A stretch of 64,000 nt of DNA from Marsupella aquatica (GCA_973895155.1 OZ316898.1:11904001-11968000), one strand, 5' to 3'; counted from the stretch's first letter, positions 36,011 to 47,812 are shown. Notes: generated by a model from the sequence alone, not told the origin. Translations and numbers: made by a program.

Positions 36011-37483
36011 TGATCCTCCTCATTATTTCCTAGTGAGGCAGTGCAACCAAGTTCAGTATTTTACATGCTTTTATCAATTCTCAACCTAGGAACAACGGCC
36101 GTATTCTTTGAGAATTTGGACTGATAGTCTCACCACAATTGAGCAATCAATCCAATAATTGGGTTTTGCAGTTTAATGATCTTGATGGACATGCAAAGGA
36201 ATGATCTTGATGGAGGATCATGTCAGCATGCTGGTCCAATAAAAAGCTTAACATCACTGTTTCTGCACCCCTTGACCTTATTACTAATGAATTCTTGGAA
36301 TTTACTAAACTTTGAGCCAGGCACCTTATTAAAGTTCTATGTTTCTGTAGAGGACGAACCAATATTACCTCTAATTCTTATAATTTAGCTCCACAAGAAT
36401 CATTGAGGCTTGCGCATTACAGGTCGGAATAGGTAGTCAATGAGCTGCACTTTGACCTTAACCAGTGCTGCTTCTTGAGATGAGTGATTTCAAGATTCTT
36501 TTTCGAAAATCACGATCACTATTTCAGTAGAGAGACTAAAACTGTCATCTATGGCTCCACGTAGATCGAAAGTTCAGTGCTAATAGCTATAACTTACTTA
36601 TTCCTGCGAGGAAAGGTCATTTAAGTTTGATTAAAATTGCGTGGTCACTCCCTGTGCAATTGTACAGACGCAATTGTACAGGTACATCTTCGCCGCTTCT
36701 AACTGTGGAGAGCGCGAACTCAAGAGTGATCCATTCACCATCGAATTCAACATCGTTCTCCTGCACGGGTGTAGGAGAGTACTTCTGATTCGTGTGTATT
36801 TAGCGTGAAGGCTACATAATTTCTAATCATGGATGTTGAATGAACGCTTCCTGAAGTCCTTACACCAACTTGAGGATGAGTTCCCTTCACAGTAAATGGA
36901 ATTCATCCAGTGGGACAGCCGGACATTATATACTTCGTGTGCCAGTTTGGCGAAGAATCACTTGGTGGATACTGATACACAATATGAACTTGACAACAGA
37001 GTTCGCAAAAAGATTGGAAAACTGTTAAGGCAGCGAGAAGTGCGCACAAGACTAGTCGAAAGATACGAAATAGGAGGGATGCAAGATGACTTGGGAATAG
37101 ATAAAACTGCTAGGACACCTTGATTTGCAATAGTGGCAAACACCAAGTAATGATTCAACTGAGCAAGAAACTCAAATTCGAACACAAAAGTCTGATGCAT
37201 CTAGTCAAAGCGAAGTAGCTCAGATAGGGACAGGCAACGGGAATTGGCTACACGGAAGCCCGTTCGGCTGTGAATTAGACTTTCACTGGCTCATCAGACA
37301 GAATTGAACAGCAAAATGGCCACTACACTACGAACGTTGTTATCACCCTTTCTTTCGAAATTGATTCACGCAATGAGGAACATTTATCCTCGCTCCATCG
37401 CACTCGCAGTCATGCTTCATACGTGCCTCGAACTGAATAGCAGTCAGACTGCCCGGCCCGACAAAGAGACATCCTATTCCAAT
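36011..37483. other. Upstream region of pyruvate kinase; no gene seen
   Basis: This probably includes the pyruvate kinase promoter. A short minus-strand ORF around 36690-36760 (MLNSMVNGSLLSSRSPQLEA) could be an alternative first exon, but its splice phase does not match the next exon. A direct repeat of ACAATTG(C)GTCTGTACAATTG lies near 36660-36680. Confidence 0.35.
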
Positions 37484-37718
37484 CGATCAATTGACTGACT
37501 GGAAAGGCCACGGCTAATTAGTCAAAAGCTCACGCCAATTCGACAACGAGGTCAATAATATCGATCAATTGACGGACTGGACAGGCCATGGTTAATTACT
37601 TAATAGCTCCCGCCAATTCGATAACGAGGTTAATTAAATAGATCAATTGACTGCCCGGATAGGCCACGCTTAACTGCTTAATAGCTCACGCCAAAATCGA
37701 TAACGAGGTGAATTACGT
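37484..37718. repeat. 78-bp tandem repeat, three copies
   Basis: Copies begin at 37484, 37562 and 37640. Each carries GATCAATTGAC, GGACAGGCCA-like, TTAATAGCTC-like and CACGCCAATTCGA(T/C)AACGAGGT words, with about 80-85% identity. Confidence 0.9.
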
Positions 37719-37887
37719 TACCTCCTTAGATGTCTCTAAAATGGAGGCCAGCTTGACTGGCTCCTGCAGGAGCAATTGCGATCCTGGCATTTTGCCGGCT
37801 TCGACTTCTGTCTGTACCTTCACGAACAATCTCGTCGCTGTTGCGCCTTTTCTCGATCCTCCGTCTCTACCTGCCTTCACGAACTTT

Positions 37888-38475
37888 GGATGGAATTTTC
37901 AACTTCTGATTGAAGTGACAAACAGCAATCAATCAGCTGTGCAGGCCCGACTTTTCTCGATATCCCGCCACAGACAGAATTCATGCATGCACCTTTTCAC
38001 GATTCTCCGTAGCTACCTACACTTTGGACAGAATTCTCCACTTCCGAGCGAAGGGACAAACATCAATCAATCGGCTGTGCAGGCCCGACTTTTCTCCATA
38101 CCGCACAGACAGGATTCTCCACTTCCGAGCGAAGTGACAACATCAATCAATCAGCTGTGCAGGACCGGCTTTTTCTCGATAATCCGCCACAGAGAATTCT
38201 CTAGCACAGACAGAATTCATACATGCACCTTTTCTCGATTCTCCGTAGCTACCTACACTTCGAACAGAATTCTCCACTTCCGAGCGAAGGGACAAACATC
38301 AATCAATCAGCTGTGCAGGCCCGACTTTTCCCGATACTCCGCCACAGAGAATTCTCCAGCACAGGCAGAATTCATACATGCAGCTTTTTTCGATTCCCTG
38401 TAGCTACCTACAGTTTGAACAGAATTCTCCACTTCCGAGCGAAGGGACAAGCAGTAATCAATTACAACGAAGGGC
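37888..38475. repeat. Tandem array with about 155-bp unit
   Basis: The motif GAATTCTCCACTTCCGAGCG recurs at 38031, 38112, 38267 and 38422, with a more diverged copy near 37895. It is followed each time by a CAAACATCAATCAATC.GCTG-like run and a TGCAGGCCCGACTTTTC-like run. Full units are 155 bp, and one is truncated to 81 bp. The unit is not a multiple of three, so the long ORFs across it arise from the repeat itself. Confidence 0.9.
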
Positions 38476-39094
38476 ATACGCAGAGAGAAATCGTGGGGGA
38501 CAGGGGCGAGTAACTGGCTGTCATTCAGAAAGGCTGGGCCATCCTATCCCGGCGATCCTATCATTGCGTGTCAAAGGTCGCATGGCTGTAGTTAATTAGG
38601 ACGGAGAACTTTTCGCTGCGAATAATGACATCTACGACAACTTTTCGTAAGGAAATTCATGTTTTGGAGGTGTCAACCTTTTATTAGGACCCACCTTTTA
38701 TAGGTCGTTGAGTTTTACTAGGCTCTTGGGTTCGCCTTCTGCCCTGGTCTTTCTGGTTTTTTGGCTTTTTCTTTGTTCCCTCTTGATTGGGTTTTTGGCC
38801 TGTATGATCATGTTCGCCCTCTTTTTGCCTTTTGGCAATTTGAAATATACTTTTAGGATACCTTTATTTGTTTATGCATCACAGGTAACATTTGGAAACG
38901 TGAAGAATACCCTCATATTTTCACCTTCTGTGCTAGATCTATTACACTCAATAATGTGATCTGTGCACCTCAGCTAACATTCGCAAATATCAAGAACACT
39001 CTTTAGTCTTTACCATCTGCTATAGGGTTGCTCCAACTTTAAACAATCTCCTCCAAAATGTTAATAAAAAGCTTTAAGGACTATCGTATCTAGA

Positions 39095-39190
39095 TAAACC
39101 AGAAAACATATATTCTATAAAGTATCTAAAAGTGTAAAAATTCACGCCAGAAAGGTAAATAAGCTGTATAATGTTTCACGCTCAAAAGAT
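39095..39190. repeat. Left copy of a direct repeat flanking the LINE fragment
   Basis: It shares AGATAAA, ATATTCT.TAAAGTATCTAAA, AAAGGTAAA and TAATGTTTC..GCTCA with 40292-40383 in the same orientation. The two copies bracket the LINE-like remnant and a 52-bp tandem array. Confidence 0.7.
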
Positions 39191-39277
39191 GGAATATACA
39201 ACCTTATTACATAAAAGGATCAAACATAGTACAAAAGAACAAACAAAAGAGGGTCCAAATGGACAAAACCAAACGTA

Positions 39278-39436
39278 AAAGAACTGAGCAATAGGGAACC
39301 CCTAAAAACCAAGAAAGAGAAACTACAACTAAGAAGTGAGCAATAGGGAACCCCTAAAAACCATGAAATAAGAACTAAAACTAAGAAGTGAGCACTAGGG
39401 AACCCGTAAAAACCAAGAAAGAGAAACTAAAACTAA
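39278..39436. repeat. 52-53 bp tandem repeat, three copies
   Basis: Copies start at 39278, 39331 and 39383. Each contains GAGCA.TAGGGAACCC, TAAAAACCA and GAAACTA.AACTAA-like words, with about 90% identity. Confidence 0.9.
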
Positions 39437-39671
39437 CCCAAAGGGACTGAGGTTCTCATCATTCCTAGCAAATGTGGCAAAAAGCTAATGGTCTACATCA
39501 AGTGCCGAAACTAAATCGGCAAGTGGGATTGGAAACGTTCTCTAGGGGAGCGAGCCGCTGCGGGGGCACACTAGCACCCACTGTAAGAGATCAACGATAG
39601 ATAGCCCGAGCTTGAGCACGCTGTAAGGTGACTGAAATGCGTTGGCGAAAGTGCGTGATCAAAACAAATAG

Positions 39672-40240
39672 CGGGGGCCCGGTGGGACCCATCTGGCCAT
39701 GAACATCCCGGGCAACTTGTCTAAGAAGCCCGTCAAACTGGTGATGAAGACGCCCGAATACTCAAGAGCAAGGGGGAGGAAGCTATCAGATGAAGCTCGT
39801 GCAACATATTTGGCCTCCTTTGCTGTTTCCGCACAAGACGCTACTGCCCCTGCCATTGTTGCCGCTGTCCCAATGATGTCTTGGGCGCAATGGGTTTGCC
39901 ACCACTACATCTGCCAAAGTATGTTGACCCTCACGGACCATGGTAAGATCGACCCGTAACCGTTGTGATGGAGGACCAGGTAACTTGAGTACCACCTCCC
40001 GTCGCACGCATACCAAAGAGCCTGAGAGAACCTGAGCAGTTGCACATCTCACAAAGTCGTGAACAATAATGGACACCTCTGGCATCACAAGGCTTCCCAC
40101 AAGTACAAGGAGGTAAACCAGCGAGAAATGGGTGGGGCAGCCCCATACGAAGATGCATGGTTGTCGAGAACTCCGCTGAAGACATCCGCAGATGAGAAAT
40201 GACTGGATTGGCCTGAAGCCATCCTCCTGTGCCCTTCCCT
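39672..40240 (-). mobile_element. Decayed C-terminal part of a LINE-type reverse-transcriptase ORF
   Basis: Three minus-strand frames in order give the pieces of a common plant LINE ORF2 tail: GLPHPFLAGLPPCTCGKP, then HDFVRCATAQ, REVVLKLPGPPSQRLRVDL and HTLADVVVANPL, then KEAKYVARASSDSFLPLALE and LDKLPGMF. The order and spacing match the zinc-knuckle plus restriction-endonuclease-like tail that follows the reverse transcriptase. At least two frameshifts separate the pieces, and no catalytic RT domain is present. It is inactive. Confidence 0.75.
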
Positions 40241-40243
40241 CCG

Positions 40244-40413
40244 GAAGGATTCCCATTCGAGAAGTATAATTAGTCACTCTTTCCTTAGATAAATGAGGAA
40301 ACAAATATTCTTTAAAGTATCTAAAGTGTGAAGATTCCAAAAAGGTAAAATAGATTGTCTTGTAATGTTTCTGGCTCAGAAGGATTCCCATGTCGAGAAG
40401 TATAATTAGTCAT
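40244..40413. repeat. 33-bp direct repeat pair and right copy of the flanking repeat
   Basis: GAAGGATTCCCAT.TCGAGAAG and TATAATTAGTCA occur at 40244-40276 and again at 40379-40413. Between them lies the right copy (40292-40383) of the repeat at 39095-39190. Confidence 0.8.
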
Positions 40414-42059
40414 TATTTTTAGAGATTGGGTGTATTTTTTAGTAACCTTTAAAGCAAAAATAAGTTAGTCTTGGGTAACTTGGTACTTGTGCCTGAATGC
40501 TTATTACTTCACAAATTGTCTTCTCCTCACTACTTATTCCTTTATAAAGTGTTGGCCCCACATATATCCCCACTTGCCATTTTTCTACTAGACAACTGTT
40601 TAGCGTTTAGACTATTGTGAATCCAATTTCAAAAAATGGTGAGCCTCTCATGTTTTCTCGTAATGACTCAGGCTAGTGATATGTAAGTTAATCAAAACCA
40701 TAAACTTAGGAAACATAACCCTAAGAGAGGACGGGGTGAAATGATTATGTCACAATTCTTGGATTCCATCACACTCTTGAAAATAAATAGCTTAGGGTCT
40801 AGGTATCTCTAGTGTATGAAGAATAAAATTAATATATCTTAAATACAAGGATAAATCAACATATTCTAACAAAGGATGGGCAATATGAAAAGCTAAACAC
40901 AAACCTAAAGAGGGGGTCTCAAAATAGAAAATTAAAAACATTAAGAGAGGGTTTAAAATAATCTCAAAGTTCAAAAAATACAAAGGATTCATAAATAAAT
41001 CAAAACAAAAACACATATCAAAAATCTAAATAAGATAAAATAACACCGAACATAATTACACTACAGCCCATTTAGTGTCCAAGATTTTTTTATTTTTTTT
41101 TACCTTCTATTCAATTTTTTTCTCCAAGGTGCCAGTCTCCTCCACCATTTTGGGAAAAGAGTCCCCTCAGTAGTGAAGTTTGGATCCTGATAACCCATAG
41201 CTCTCGAAGGGGCAGGTGCAAACATTGAACGAAAATCAAAACGTCCAAAACTAAAATAATGATTTCGCAATTAACTCACGTGCAGAATCTTTGACAGGTG
41301 TGAAATTTGATAAGTCTCAATTCCCAATCGAATCTCTTTTGGCGTTACTAGTAACCTTATGCGCAGAAGTCTCCGTCGCTTTTGCGTTTGTGATTCAAGG
41401 AATCAAGGTTCCTTGTATTGTCCAAGCTCTGGACCATTGACTTTGTTTCCACACCCGCCCTTGACGCTACCCATGTCGCCGGGATTTCTAATTGCTTGCT
41501 TCATCCAGGAAGTACCACTGCAAGTTTTCTTCTTGGCAATTGCAAATGCCTTGGATGCACCCTTCATCAAGATACTGTCCAGGCCAGAGAGCCAACCAAA
41601 AAAACATATGTCCAGCGTCGTTGTATCCGCAAGGAGGTATCCACAAAAAATTGGTTGGGCATGGTGAGCAATCGGTTTTGCTGTCCCGAGTAAACTTTGA
41701 GCTTCACTTGAGTAGTTGCCTAGTTTTTTACCTGCAGATTGGGAACTTTGGCCGATCGGCTACTCTGGACGATACAAAAGAGATTCCCATGTTTCGGAGC
41801 TTGTTTTGAACGACATCTGGTCATGGTCCAGAAGTGTTCTCTCTGACCGCGTTTTCTGCATGGTGAAGATGGACAGGAATTGTTGATGCAGAGTATCAGC
41901 TACTCTGCCGCACGGGTTGTATGAACCTGGAATTGTCTTCCAGGTTAGTACTGCAATTGAGATCATCACCAAACTAGTTGCTTATTAGTTTAATAGATCG
42001 TGCATTCATTGCTCGGCCTAATTTTTCTTCTTTGGATGCCGAATTCGCAATGGAGGGTA
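40414..42059. other. Gene-poor AT-rich spacer
   Basis: No gene recognised. Overlapping small ORFs at 41359-41693 lack any motif I know. Confidence 0.4.
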
Positions 42060-42350
42060 TTAAGTTGCAGAGCATCTATGAAGATTCAGCGTATTGTGGG
42101 CCCTTGCAGGCGAAATGCTGAGAAATTCGGGGAAACTGTCGCCATCAAGAAATTATTGCAAGACAAGCGCTACGAAATTCGTGAGCTGCGAAGCATGTGG
42201 GTCCTTGACCACCCTAGCATCGTGACTTCGAAGCATTGGTTTTTCTCCACCACTGAAAGCATGAGTTGTATCACACCTAGTTCTGGAATAATTACGTTGC
42301 ATCGACTCTCCTACAACGTGATTCAATCAAGAGGTTGCTGGGCTGTGTCT
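42060..42350 (+). pseudogene. Fragment of a GSK3/SHAGGY-like kinase processed pseudogene
   Basis: One frame reads [20 protein letters not shown], then LDHPSIV and [10 protein letters not shown]. These closely match the conserved GSK3/SHAGGY segment [20 protein letters not shown]...LDHPNVV...KHCFFSTTE, with the VAIKK lysine intact. Upstream, pieces of RIVG and QAKC appear in other frames. Downstream, TTGTATCACACCTAGTTCTG resembles the ELYLNLVLE segment and TACAACGTGATTCAATCAAG resembles YNRMNQR. There are several frameshifts, a deletion of the glycine-rich loop and no introns, and most of the kinase is missing. It is non-functional. Confidence 0.75.
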
Positions 42351-43444
42351 TCATGTCTCTCACTAAGCTGGTAGTCGTGTCCTCGTAGTGTATATTTGGC
42401 TCTTCTATTGTATGAAACAGAACATTCCTCGCCGTCATTTTAACGTAGTAGTGAGGTTGGCACAGACGTGCCGATCACCACACCCTATCTCTTGGTAACG
42501 CGTCTAGTTCGATTCGGTTCGGAAGGGTTTTAGATTCTGACCCTCACTTTGCCGATAGTTCATGTGAGGGAAGAGATTTCGTGCAACGGAGCTGAAGGAG
42601 ATCTGGCACGGTGCGTCGTCCCGGAAGGTCTGTTTCAGCATTTTCTTTGTAACTACTCATAGATAGGAATGGGGTTCAGGGTCTATGGATGGGAATCTGT
42701 CTCTCACATGTAGGCGAGCTCCGATTAGGCATGGAGGGTTGCAGTGTCCTGATGAATCTTACTCTTACCAAACAATTCCTCTGGTGGCCATTTTGCAGAC
42801 CATGGAGTTCCTCACAGTTCTCGTTCTGGGTAAAGGAGGAGTGGGCAAGGGCTCGACTGTTCCATGAGGGGAGAAATTAGTCGCCGTCGTGAGTGCTTTC
42901 CAGGTACTTGGTCGAAGGTTATCGGGATATACCCTTCTTAGGTATCTTCAATGCTCAGGATCAAGAGCAGGCTTCACTTCAAATAGTATCGATACAGCAG
43001 GGTTGGTTGAAGGGCGCTCTTGTGTCAATTGACCAAAGCCCTCCAGATCATCCGAAGGTGATTCCTAAACCATGGTATCTGCTTTGGTCCTACATATCGT
43101 GGTCCTACATATCGACAGAAGCTATGCAAGGTTTCCCCGTGGAGTATTATTTCTATTGGCCCGTCGTTACGTCAACGATTTCCAATTTGGTCTTCATGAC
43201 TCTTTAACTTAACTAGGAATCTAGAACGCAAATTGTCATAGAGCAATCGACCCATGGAGTGGTTCTCATGGAGTGCATCCATTGGTGCCCGACTGTTCCT
43301 ACGTGCAGATGTCTTCTCACAAAACCATTAATGCAGTACTGTCGGGACCAAGATTCTTGTCATCCTTCCCAGCAACTTCGATCTCAAATCCTCAAATTTA
43401 GAATCTCAGCTTTACAAGTAGAACGCATTAGACAGAGCTAAGCC
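42351..43444. other. Intergenic; no gene recognised
   Basis: ORFs at 42893-43207 and nearby have no recognisable domain. A 15-bp direct repeat TGGTCCTACATATCG occurs twice near 43085-43114. Confidence 0.4.
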
Positions 43445-44835
43445 TTATAGTTTCGTAAAAATGGGCTTCCGCTTCGTCATTCTGGCCCTTATAGCCTCTT
43501 CGATGTCACCAGGCCACATATGAGCAGCATTCCATGTCGCAACCCAGTCCAACCCCTCAGCAACGGAAACATCCCTGGACTTGAGAAGCATTGCCTTGGT
43601 TCCCATCACTGCCAGGGGAGACTTCTCGGCAATCCGTGTGGCAATTTCCCTCACCCCCTTCTCTAAACCTTCCTTCGAGGAAAATAATCCTGTCACTAGT
43701 CCGAGGCTCTTTGCCTCTTTGCCATCAAAAATCCTTGCAGTGAGGGCCAACTCCACTGCATTGGAATAACCTATTATGAACGGGAGTCTCTGCAAAGTGC
43801 CAAGATCAGCCGTAATTGCAAGATCTGCTTCTAGTACCGAGAAAGTAGCGTCCTCCGTGGAATATCTACGACCACAGAAAAACACTAAATCTGTAAGTTA
43901 ATGCAAACACGGTAGCAACAACCTCATGTCAATCTGATGTTTGGCATTTCATACAGCCTCGCACTGAACATAACAGTTAACACATGTTGCACATAAGAGT
44001 CCCAAAAATCTTCGGTTGAGCTCAAGTAAGGTTCTGGAAACAAAGTCCGGCGTACAGTCGCACTGGAGCCCCAGAAACCCCAGAAAGGCAGGCAGTATGC
44101 TAGTCAAGAAAATCCCCCTCAAATTTCACTTAAGAGTCTGGTCAATCGGTCAATAGCATTTGCCTTGCTCGTCGATCCCAACGCCAGAGTATTATCTTCC
44201 TTGACAAATCAATTATCTTCCAATTCTTACTCTTTCCACCTATCAAGCTTCACTAACAGCGACAATTATCGGGAAACCTCTCATGGCATCAAGGTTGTCC
44301 CACCCGGACAAGTCAGATAAGGAACAACATCTGGACACCAAAAAGCAAAATATAACCCTAACGGAGGCATGGCAATTTCGAGTTAAGCAGGTCACCTGAG
44401 ATCGCAAGCAGTGATCAGATCCACACCCCCACCAATACAAGGCCCGTGTATAGCAGCAATGACTGGCTTCCTACACTTCTCGATGGCAGTGACCGCATCC
44501 TGCATAACCTTCAGATTCCTCCTCCAAATGTCCCTCTCTTTGCCAAACTCCCTCCTGCCGGTCTCGCTGTCTTTAATTCCAACGCTCGAGTCGCTGGACA
44601 ACGTATCCAAGTCAATTCCGGCACAAAAGTGCCGTCGACCTGCTGCACTGAAGATAATCACTCGTGTCGACGCATTCTCATCCAGCTCCCGCAGAGCCAA
44701 AGGAAGTTCCCGAAAGACAGCACTGCTCAGAGCGTTGGCACGAGATGGGCGATTCAGCAAGATGGTGGCAACGCCTTCCGCATCTGGCAACTCAATCTTC
44801 ACGGTCTCGAAAGTTGAGGTGCCTCCCGCCGCCAT
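43445..44835 (-). CDS. DCI1: Delta3,5-delta2,4-dienoyl-CoA isomerase, crotonase family
   Basis: Isomerises 3,5-dienoyl-CoA to 2,4-dienoyl-CoA during peroxisomal breakdown of unsaturated fatty acids. Two exons on the minus strand, 44835-44396 and 43865-43445, join in phase (AG+A, Arg) to 286 aa; the Arabidopsis DCI1 homologue is 278 aa. Crotonase-fold motifs: LNRPSRANALSS, the first oxyanion-hole segment HFCAGIDLDTL, RKPVIAAIHGPCIGGGVDL (second oxyanion hole), ITACDLRYSTEDATFS, EADLAITADLGTLQRLP and YSNAVELALTAR. The acidic residues E and D in the EADLAITADLG segment are the ones used by dienoyl-CoA isomerases. The protein ends in TKL, a variant of the C-terminal peroxisome signal (the Arabidopsis homologue ends in AKL). 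A plain enoyl-CoA hydratase is less likely because of that acidic pair. Confidence 0.92.
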
Positions 44836-45142
44836 GAGAACGAAATTAATCGCCTATTGCTAGAGAAACGTACACATCAATTACCGAACTTCTGTAGCGA
44901 TCCCTCGAACTACAAACAATGGATGCCCAAAACAGACAACCAGTCTGCTCTCTACAACAACAGAATTACAACACTCCTACACGAGAAAACTACTTTTCCC
45001 GTTTAAAAAGTTCAAGGATCTCTTGGTTAAGTGAGTTTGATATGACAAGTTAAAGCACATGAAGAATTAGGTGTTGGAATAGGTTTGAATATGGAGGCAA
45101 GCTTAAATAACGAGGAGATTATTCATTGTAGTAATCCTTGCA
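44836..45142. other. Upstream of DCI1; no other feature seen
   Basis: Presumed promoter region of the isomerase gene. No clear motif. Confidence 0.3.
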
Positions 45143-45808
45143 CAAAGTTCCCTTCAGTTGGTATTCCTCTGTCCATGCACTCCACTCCAAAGGTTTCTTT
45201 TGGTATTCTTATATCCATAGTAGTTACAAGGTTTCTTTTGGTATTCTTTTATCCATAGTAGTTGCAAGGTTTCTTATGTTCTCTTGGTATTACCCTATCC
45301 ACACTAGTCTAAAAGTTTCTTATGTTCTCTTGGTGTTCCTCAATCTACACTAGAGAGGTTTCTTAAGTTAGCTTGGTAAATGTTACAGGAGATGAAGAGT
45401 TTTTGTATTAATGGTTATTTCAAAAAATTATCAATTAAATAGAAAACTCGTACAATTTACTGAAACTATATCAATCACAAACCATCCAAAGGTTATTTTC
45501 TTTTATTCCTTTTCCATCTATTTCTTTGTTTATTTGAAATGTTACTTTTCAAATTTCTACTATTTTTAGAGTTACAAGGTCTAACTATTTTACTTTGCCT
45601 TGCCTCAAACACAAATAGTCATATTTGGTTCTTATTGAGTAATGAACAGTTCTTGTTTCTGAAAAATGGTGGTGATGTGGTTGCATGTGGTTGAAGTAAT
45701 CAAAGGGTTTCTTATGTTCCCTTGGTATAGATTTCCCATGCTCACCAAATGTTTCTTACATTTTCTTGGTATTACTCTATATCCATAGTAGCCAAAGAGT
45801 TTCTTGCC
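45143..45808. repeat. Degenerate 38-46 bp tandem array in two blocks
   Basis: Six units at 45143-45388 and two to three more at about 45702-45808 share CAAGGTTTCTTATGTTCTCT, TTGGTATT and ATCCATAGTAG. Unit length varies. The two blocks are separated by the first copy of the larger duplication described next. Confidence 0.8.
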
Positions 45809-46270
45809 TTACCATATATATCAAAGTGCCACAATTCAAAAATGAAAAACCAGGAGACAGGATCCCAAAGGCAAAACAACCCAATAAAGGGAAGGAAGCA
45901 GAAAGGGGAAGGAACCCAAGAAGACCCAAGAGGTTCAACAAGACAAGGAGTCCCCAACCACAACCAAGGAACAATTAAGAGTTTCTTTCTACCCATGGCT
46001 ATCCCAAAAGTTTGACAATTAAATACAAAATTCAAACAGTTTACCAGAAAACATTGATATATCAATCACAACTCATCCACAGTTATTTTATTTTACCTGG
46101 TTTACCCATTTCTTTGTTTATTTTAAGTCTGTGTTATTTTTCAATTTCCCATTACTTTTACAATTATGGGTTCTAACTATTTTCCTTCATCTTGTCTCAA
46201 ACACATTCTTCTTGCATAACTAACCATTCTTGTTTGTGACTATTGGCCCCGATGTGATTGCACATGCTTA
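45430..46270. repeat. Duplicated ~260-bp segment
   Basis: Copy 1 (45430-45692) and copy 2 (46015-46270) share CAATTAAATA.AAAA, TATCAATCACAA.CCATCC-like, TTTCTTTGTTTATTT, CTAACTATTTT and GATGTG.TTGCA in the same order, about 75% identical. They lie about 585 bp apart. Confidence 0.75.
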
Positions 46271-47349
46271 CAGGGATTTTGGAAGGAGCTTCCCATGGGG
46301 TCTGTAAACAATCATGAATCTTAATGCCTTTGTGATTTTTTCCTTTGTGTTTTTCATGGCATTATAGGAGTCATGATGACCCCTTCAAGATCTGGATCAC
46401 TTCCTTAGGAACATTCCCTCTACTTTTACGAGAGTTTGAAAAAAATAAAAATAGTTTAGGCCTTTAAGTGTAGTACCTAAGATCCTGTTTTTGCAGTATT
46501 ATGGGCAATAATAGCTCTTCAAACTCGAGGTGAAGCTCTTTTTTGGGCAATATATTTGATAATGCACTCTAAAGAGGACTTTATTCTATACATATATAAA
46601 GTTTGGTTTTACTCTATTGCCAAGTACCACCAGATTATAAATTTATTGCAATTTTGATTTGTCTCATTTTTGTTACTCAAATACACGTGCTACTATGAAC
46701 ACTGAACCTCCCCACTGTTGGGGGAGACCAAAGTGGTGGATTTCTAGCATAACTGCCCTCCACCTTACTACTGTACTACACTTAACCAGCCCCAGCCTCG
46801 GAAAATGGATTGGGCCAGTGGAGTGCCAGACTGCCAGTGGAGTTCCAGCTCAACTGCCTGGTTACCAAAAAAAAGGGTTGGAAAAGTTTCACCTGCGCAG
46901 GTAGGGAAGATTGTAAACTACCTCCGTTTAACTTAGTCCCTCCAACACCATTGACCCAAGACTATTGGTCAATTTGCACTATCCAACAACCTTCACTTCT
47001 GCCAATAATAATTGAGTCATTCTAATACCGTGGACTGAAGGACATTGGTTGTTCCACACAATATATCAAACAGCAGCTAAGGAATCCAATTGGGCACAAC
47101 TCCTCCAATCCAATTGAGTAAGCTGGACCCATGGCATTATTTAACTGTAGAAAATCTTCGGATTGTCTTTCCATTTTAGCGGCAGAGTTGCAGAAAGCTT
47201 GAAAACAGAGGCTTCGTTGTATGATTTGAGTTCTTTCTTGTTGTTCTTGTACGAGATACGCTCTTCTCAAAGAAAATGATTATGAAGCTACTTCTCGAAG
47301 AAAGTGATCATGAAGCTTCCAATCAAGACGGCTGCCACTGCCACTGCCA
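46271..47349. other. Spacer left of the hAT element
   Basis: No gene recognised. Just before the element is a GCCACT microsatellite (47332-47354) whose last unit overlaps the target duplication. By inference this was the promoter-side flank of the AlaX-like gene before the insertion. Confidence 0.4.
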
Positions 47350-47394
47350 CTGCCAAGCCCGGTTTGACCTTGCCCGTCAAACTGGGCGTTTGAG

Positions 47395-47812
47395 AGCGGC
47401 AAATTGACAACCCGGCACCCGGGTTCGGAAGCAGTCCGGGAAAGGAAACGTCCGGTTCGGGGTTCGGGTTCGGGAGGAGGTTCGGGTGGGGGTCCGGGTG
47501 ACTAATCGGGTCCGGGTCCGGGGCGGAGGCGCTCGGTGGGGGCTCGGGGTGGGGTCCGGGTGGGGTTCGGGGTGGGGTCCGGGTGCGGCTCGGGTCCGGG
47601 AGGAGGAGGTACGGGGGGTTCGGGTGGGGGTCCGGGTGGGGTTCGGGTCCGGGTCCGAGGGGTTCGGGTGCGCTCGGTGGGGGTTCGGGGTGGGGTTCGG
47701 GTCCGGGAGGCCGGGGTGGGTCCGGGTGGGGATCGGGGTTCGGGGTCCGGTTCGGGGTTCGGGATTGAGGCTCGGAGAATTAGGGTTTCGCGATTTAGGG
47801 TTGGAGGATGGG
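47395..47812 (+). repeat. G-rich left arm of the hAT element
   Basis: Degenerate array of GGTTCGGG and GGGTCCGGGT words, ending in ATTAGGGTTTCGCGATTTAGGGTT. The strand asymmetry and runs of three or more G would favour G-quadruplexes. Long ORFs here (Gly/Arg-rich in one direction, Pro-rich in the other) are compositional artefacts. Confidence 0.85.

Noticed and set aside
37708-38403. 231-codon ORF across the 155-bp tandem array
   Set aside because: The repeat unit is not a multiple of three, and the ORF simply reads different frames of the repeat.
41359-41809. Three overlapping ORFs of about 100 codons
   Set aside because: Overlapping frames with no recognisable motif, and no single frame stands out.
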